The notes under the pieces were generated by a model. It had not been told where the DNA came from and ran no database searches. It saw only the letters and a program-made list of their open reading frames with translations. The position numbers and the translations under genes are program-made. A DNA stretch of 19,842 nt from JBBRUG01 sp038247995 (GTDB taxonomy: Bacteria; Chloroflexota; Chloroflexia; Chloroflexales; Chloroflexaceae): positions 1 through 19,842 of the forward strand of contig JBBRUG010000075.1 of the NCBI GenBank assembly GCA_038247995.1, written 5' to 3'. Below, one piece after another: positions 16,935-19,842 of this stretch (positions are counted from its first letter, which is position 1; each line of letters begins with the position of its first letter).

Positions 16935-17617
16935 TGTACCATCACACCCATCCTTTTGCGCTTGTACGCATTGCGGTAATTGTTCTAGCCGTGCTCGGCC
17001 TGGGCATTTTGACGCTGCGCGTACTGAACCCCAATGACGCAACGCAACTCAGCCTCTGGCGCGATATGCAAGCCCAGGTACGCAGCACTGAGAATGGTGC
17101 TGGGTCGGCCAATAACCTGGTTGCGGTGATGGTCGCTCCGGCCAGCGGGCGCGGCCAACCCGAAGACCTGCGCCCTTATGGGAATCCACTCGGCGTGCGC
17201 AATACCGTTATGACCCAGGGTTATGGTGTAGGTAGCCACGCTCCGGCAGTTACCTGGGGAGCGATCGACCTTGCCATCGACAGCACTGGCGACGGCTACG
17301 CCGACCCACAAGGGTCCTGGAGCCATCCAATCTACGCTACCCACAGTGGCACTGTGCGCGTAACGCCAAATAGCTACCCGGCCGGAAATCACGTCTGGGT
17401 AACCAATGAATCCTATCGCACCGGTTTCGCCCACCTTGAAGCATTTGCCGCAACTGATGGTCAAACTGTGCAACGTGGAGATTTGCTCGGTTATATGGGT
17501 TCTACGGGGATGTCGTCGGGGCCGCACCTGGACTATCAGGTTTGGGAGGAACAGGGCGGTAATTGGGTTAATGTAAACCCACTTGACTACAATGCACTGG
17601 ATGGAACCGGCCAGTAG
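16934..17617 (+). CDS. Membrane-anchored M23/LytM-domain protein, degenerate active site
   Basis: This 227-aa protein has one N-terminal membrane helix (about 8-30) and a C-terminal M23/LytM (lysostaphin-type) domain at about 85-215. Recognisable blocks are TWGAIDLAID, PIYATHSGTV, GNHVWVTN, H167LE, RGDLLGYMGSTGMSSGPH198LD and the closing NPLDY. Active M23 enzymes have HxxxD and HxH. Here the first His is W108 (D112 kept) and the last His is D200 (H198 kept), so two of three zinc ligands are lost. It may be a non-catalytic activator like EnvC or NlpD, not a peptidase. I start it at ATG 16934, which overlaps the upstream TGA; the open frame upstream lies inside the previous gene. It is the last gene of the operon, and a terminator follows. 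Confidence 0.8.
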   Translation: MYHHTHPFALVRIAVIVLAVLGLGILTLRVLNPNDATQLSLWRDMQAQVRSTENGAGSANNLVAVMVAPASGRGQPEDLRPYGNPLGVRNTVMTQGYGVGSHAPAVTWGAIDLAIDSTGDGYADPQGSWSHPIYATHSGTVRVTPNSYPAGNHVWVTNESYRTGFAHLEAFAATDGQTVQRGDLLGYMGSTGMSSGPHLDYQVWEEQGGNWVNVNPLDYNALDGTGQ

Positions 17618-17654
17618 TTCATTCTAGTAGTTCATTCATGAGCGGGGCAGCCAG

Positions 17655-17685
17655 AAGCAGGAGATCAACCAATCTCCTGCTTTTT
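17655..17685 (+). terminator. Intrinsic terminator of the cell-wall operon
   Basis: AAGCAGGAGAT (17655-17665) and ATCTCCTGCTT (17672-17682) form a perfect stem around a 6-nt loop, ending in five T's (17681-17685). This is the clearest classical Rho-independent terminator of the region and closes the 15295-17617 operon. The remaining bases to 17781 hold nothing I recognise. Confidence 0.9.
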
Positions 17686-17781
17686 GCTGTCCTCATTATC
17701 AGTAAATCATGCGCCGATCTTCATGTTTGGGCACTACTCGTGCGTGCGCTGGAGACTAAATTCCGCCTGCTAAACATTGCC

Positions 17782-18642
17782 CTACGTTCGTGCTGCGCGC
17801 CATGCTGCAGCTGCATGCGGCCCTTGTGGATCGAGATCGGCGCTGGCTGCAAAGTGGCTGCGCGCAGCATCACGATCATCGAGCATTTGCCACAATTCGC
17901 CAAGCTGAAAATGAAGCCCCGCCCGCTGCATAGGCGGCACATCGACGAGCAGCGCCGCAGCCGCGCTAAGTGCTTGCTGAGCTTCGGCAGGAACACTCTT
18001 GCGAATCAGACACGCGGCCAGCGCACACTGAAGCGCAGCGGCATCAACCGGCGTCAACTGACCCTGTAAGCCTTGACGAATCAGGCCTTCAACGACCGCA
18101 TCGGCACTGCCGAGCTTCGCTTCAGCTTCAGCAAGCGGGAGGCAAGCCGGTCCGTACATCGGATCGAGTTTGAGTGCCTGTTGAGCGGCAGTCCGCGCCG
18201 CCCGCGTCTGACCTGCCTCCAGGAGCGCTGTGGCAAGCGCAGTATGTAACCCAGGCTGCCACGGATAATAGGTTACTGCCCGTTGTAAACTATTTACTGC
18301 CTGACGGACTTGGCCATTAGCTAAGTGAGTCATGCCTAGAAGCGCCAGGGCGTCGGCCGAATAAGGGTACAAACTTACCGCCCACTGCGCCAGTACATCA
18401 GCGCGTGCATACTCGCCCCGTTCAAACGCGCGCCGTGCAATAAAAAGCAAGCTCATGCGCAGCCCAAACCATAACGTCACGAAGAGCACTAATATTGCCA
18501 GGCTCAGGTTGGCGCCCCAGCCACGATACATACTGAGCAGGGCCAGCAGGACTACCGCCTCCGGTACAAGGAATAGCTGACGCCCCAACCGCGCAAGCCA
18601 TGTGGCAACGTCGGATGACGACATTGAAGACTGAGCAGTCAT
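17782..18642 (-). CDS. TPR-repeat membrane protein
   Basis: This 286-aa protein has two N-terminal membrane helices (about 23-39 and 43-68) followed by TPR-type helical repeats. The first group reads ARRAFERGEYARADVLAQWAVSLYP, ALLGMTHLANGQVRQAVNSLQRAVTYYP and ALLEAGQTRAARTAAQQALKLDP. A last repeat lies near residues 248-275. TPRs usually hold protein partners, here likely on the cytoplasmic side. The frame extends further upstream, but ATG 18642 has a perfect GGAGGT site 8 nt away and gives a sensible N-terminus. It converges on the cell-wall operon and diverges from the PspC gene, sharing a 208-bp control region. The partner is unknown. Confidence 0.8.
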   Translation of the reverse strand: MTAQSSMSSSDVATWLARLGRQLFLVPEAVVLLALLSMYRGWGANLSLAILVLFVTLWFGLRMSLLFIARRAFERGEYARADVLAQWAVSLYPYSADALALLGMTHLANGQVRQAVNSLQRAVTYYPWQPGLHTALATALLEAGQTRAARTAAQQALKLDPMYGPACLPLAEAEAKLGSADAVVEGLIRQGLQGQLTPVDAAALQCALAACLIRKSVPAEAQQALSAAAALLVDVPPMQRAGLHFQLGELWQMLDDRDAARSHFAASADLDPQGPHAAAAWRAART

Positions 18643-18702
18643 CGCCGGATACCTCCGTAAAAACAGCCAGACACGTGAACTATTTCCAGTGTATGCTGAA
18701 CC

Positions 18703-18721
18703 TGTGACACCTACCGTCACA
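18703..18721. promoter_or_regulatory. Palindrome in the TPR/PspC divergent region
   Basis: TGTGAC (18703-18708) and GTCACA (18716-18721) are perfect inverted arms with a 7-nt spacer. The site lies 61-79 bp upstream of the TPR gene and about 130 bp upstream of the PspC gene. It could be an operator serving either gene. I found no convincing promoter boxes around it. Confidence 0.4.
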
Positions 18722-18797
18722 ATTCTGAGCGACCGGCGTGAATGCAGCCGCTTTCACAATTATCACTGCAACCTCCGCGCCAAATGTTGCGTCGTAT

Positions 18798-18813
18798 AGG
18801 CTAGCGATAGCCT
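18798..18813. promoter_or_regulatory. Small hairpin with GNRA loop before the PspC gene
   Basis: AGGCTA-GCGA-TAGCCT is a perfect 6-bp stem with a GCGA tetraloop, about 37 nt upstream of the PspC-domain start and probably in its leader. Confidence 0.4.
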
Positions 18814-18850
18814 GAACGTGGCTATCAACAAATAAAAAAGGAGTTGTGCA

Positions 18851-19474
18851 ATGCAACCACGGCTTACTCGCAGCACAACCGAGACGATGATCGCGGGCGT
18901 ATCTGGCGGCCTAGCGGAGTATTTCAACATCGATCCGGTGATTGTACGGTTGATCTTTGTATTGGTGACGCTTACCAGTGGATTGGGTATTCCGGTCTAT
19001 CTGGTGCTTTGGATGATTATGCCTAAAGCCGGGGCGGCCGCCCCACGCCAAAATTTTCAGCAAGGTTTTCAGGATTTTAGCCAGGATGCGACCCGCTTCG
19101 GTCAAGAGTTAGGCCAAGAAGCGTCGCGACTCGGGCGTGAGGTGATGGCGGGCCAGCGTAGTGGTCAAGGCCAGGCGCGAAGCGGCGCAAGTGCTCCGCC
19201 GGATTATCGTTTTGATCCGTTTACCGGCCAACCAGTTGCTTCAGATGATTCCCAGACTGGGGCGACGGTAAATCTGAATGCGCCGGAGCAGCAGTTGCCC
19301 GCACAGTATTTGTCCTCATCTGGGCGCCGCAGGCGGCGTTGGGGCACACTTGGCCTGATCCTGATTGGGATCGGCGGCCTGATCTTCCTGGAACAGATCG
19401 GCCTCGATATGTCGATCGTTTTCCCATTGCTGCTGATCATTTCCGGTGTTGTTTTGTTGCGCCAAAAACGATGA
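18851..19474 (+). CDS. PspC-domain membrane protein
   Basis: This 207-aa protein starts with a PspC domain (about 4-60; RLTRSTTETMIAGVSGGLAEYFNIDPVIVRLIFVLVTL, then GIPVYLVLWMIMPK). PspC family proteins are inner-membrane parts of the phage-shock envelope-stress response in enterobacteria and have looser roles elsewhere. A Gln/Gly/Ser-rich linker (about 65-155) joins it to an Arg cluster (SGRRRRRWG) and two more membrane helices (about 163-204). That tail resembles the DUF5668-type membrane segment often found with PspC. AAGGAG gives a good ribosome-binding site for ATG 18851. No pspA, pspB or pspF gene is nearby. A repeat-rich gap follows. Confidence 0.87.
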   Translation: MQPRLTRSTTETMIAGVSGGLAEYFNIDPVIVRLIFVLVTLTSGLGIPVYLVLWMIMPKAGAAAPRQNFQQGFQDFSQDATRFGQELGQEASRLGREVMAGQRSGQGQARSGASAPPDYRFDPFTGQPVASDDSQTGATVNLNAPEQQLPAQYLSSSGRRRRRWGTLGLILIGIGGLIFLEQIGLDMSIVFPLLLIISGVVLLRQKR

Positions 19475-19510
19475 ACGGTACAGGCTGATCATTAGCAGTT
19501 CTTCTGATGA

Positions 19511-19567
19511 CCAATGACGAAGAACCAAAGTCGAACCAGATTCGCTCGTCCTTCGTCCTTCGTTTGG
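19511..19567. repeat. Heptamer repeats arranged as a nested hairpin
   Basis: Units near ATGACCA/ATGACGA/AGAACCA occupy the left side and TCGTCCT twice plus TCGTTTG the right. GACGAAG (19516-19522) pairs with CTTCGTC (19551-19557), and CGAA (19532-19535) with TTCG (19541-19544) inside. As after dnaJ, a purine-rich arm follows a gene's stop and is answered by a pyrimidine-rich repeat arm, so it may mark the 3' end of the PspC transcript. Confidence 0.6.
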
Positions 19568-19581
19568 GCTGCCAAACCAAT

Positions 19582-19610
19582 TTGACAGCTTCGCGACAGG
19601 GTGCTATACT
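19582..19610 (+). promoter_or_regulatory. Strong sigma-70 promoter near the right edge
   Basis: TTGACA (19582-19587, 6/6), a 17-nt spacer and TATACT (19605-19610, 5/6) make one of the two best promoters in the window. Predicted start is about 19617. No gene-sized plus-strand frame begins before the window ends. Confidence 0.85.
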
Positions 19611-19616
19611 CCGCGA

Positions 19617-19742
19617 CGCTGATGAACGGCGCGTCTCACTCACCTACGAGGTAGACTAAAGAAACTGAAACGAACGTCGGGAGCGCTTAGCACACCGTGC
19701 GACACCCCCGCTAGGGCTACCACTTGGTAGCGCTAGTTTTTT
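19617..19742 (+). ncRNA. Putative ~126-nt small RNA or attenuated 5' leader
   Basis: Transcription from the 19582-19610 promoter would meet a Rho-independent terminator at 19711-19742 after only about 126 nt. The interval has no good gene. A ten-codon frame from ATG 19622 lacks a ribosome-binding site. GCAC/GTGC and GTCG/CGAC complementarity occurs at 19674-19703. I compared it by eye with common riboswitches, T-box, 6S, SRP, RNase P and tmRNA and recognised none. It is either a stand-alone small RNA or the attenuator leader of a gene beyond the edge. Confidence 0.5.
19711..19742 (+). terminator. Intrinsic terminator/attenuator with T6 tail
   Basis: CTAGGGCTACC (19711-19721), loop ACTT and GGTAGCGCTAG (19726-19736) pair over 11 positions with one G-G mismatch, followed by six T's (19737-19742). 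Confidence 0.8.
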
Positions 19743-19820
19743 GTTCGTCAGTCCCGCGCCTGTCCGAGGTACCTTACCAAGCGAGTGTGGTTGTGTGGGG
19801 GTGTGTTCGACCCCGGCGCC

Positions 19821-19836
19821 CTGAGCTTCGGCTCAG
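19821..19836. promoter_or_regulatory. UUCG hairpin at the right edge
   Basis: CTGAGC-TTCG-GCTCAG is a perfect 6-bp stem with a UUCG tetraloop. The window ends 6 nt later, so whether it is part of a longer leader structure or a second terminator cannot be decided. Confidence 0.5.
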
Positions 19837-19842
19837 CGGTCG

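Noticed and set aside
18703..18721. CRP/cAMP receptor site, tempting because of the cyclase gene
   Set aside because: The arms TGTGA/TCACA are separated by 9 nt, not the 6 nt of the CRP consensus. It is kept only as a generic palindrome.
19622..19654. Ten-codon leader peptide MNGASHSPTR in the putative RNA
   Set aside because: There is no ribosome-binding site and no run of a regulatory amino acid, so it is likely chance.
19805..19814. tRNA T-loop-like GTTCGACCCC
   Set aside because: The surrounding sequence does not fold into D, anticodon and acceptor arms. The match is local only.

Overview
The window is GC-rich, densely coded bacterial chromosome. It probably comes from the Chloroflexota, class Chloroflexia (filamentous, Chloroflexus/Roseiflexus-like). 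I infer this from several things: a Gram-positive-type hrcA-grpE-dnaK-dnaJ order with a perfect CIRCE operator, a very large soluble-adenylyl-cyclase-like protein with an ATPase domain, and many short heptamer/octamer tandem repeats and palindromes between genes. No single marker proves the taxon. I see no rRNA, tRNA, CRISPR array or complete transposon.

Layout. Positions 1-2267 (minus strand) hold a possible 18-residue peptide gene, a UbiA-family prenyltransferase and an HglS-like DUF1338 iron dioxygenase. Positions 2268-2589 form a divergent control region with back-to-back promoters, an extra perfect palindrome and CIRCE. Positions 2590-7489 are the chaperone operon hrcA-grpE-dnaK-dnaJ. 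An octamer repeat tract then leads into rlmB (7616-8404), whose 3' end is built from a repeated palindromic element. Positions 8405-8873 hold a possible gene remnant and small hairpins. Positions 8874-9665 encode an ABC-2 permease without its ATPase, 9816-13724 a 1302-aa tandem-cyclase/ATPase protein, and 13774-15021 an Fe-S RNA uracil-C5 methyltransferase. Positions 15295-17617 are a tightly overlapping three-gene membrane/cell-wall operon closed by an intrinsic terminator. A TPR membrane protein (minus, 17782-18642) diverges from a PspC-domain protein (18851-19474). The window ends with a strong promoter and an early terminator, which suggests a small RNA or an attenuated leader (19582-19742).

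How the genes fit together. HrcA represses its own chaperone operon through CIRCE, and GrpE, DnaK and DnaJ form one folding machine. The most interesting unit is 15046-17685. A near-consensus promoter is followed directly by a perfect CGAAC-N4-GTTCG box, the Gram-positive LexA/SOS operator type. It leads into three single-pass membrane proteins: one with a calcium-loop motif, one with a glucosaminidase/lysozyme-like domain, and one with an M23/LytM domain that has lost metal ligands. This looks like a damage-inducible envelope-remodelling or division-control module. That reading is inference and needs testing. The second highlight is the cyclase, whose two catalytic halves carry complementary active-site residues exactly as in soluble adenylyl cyclase.
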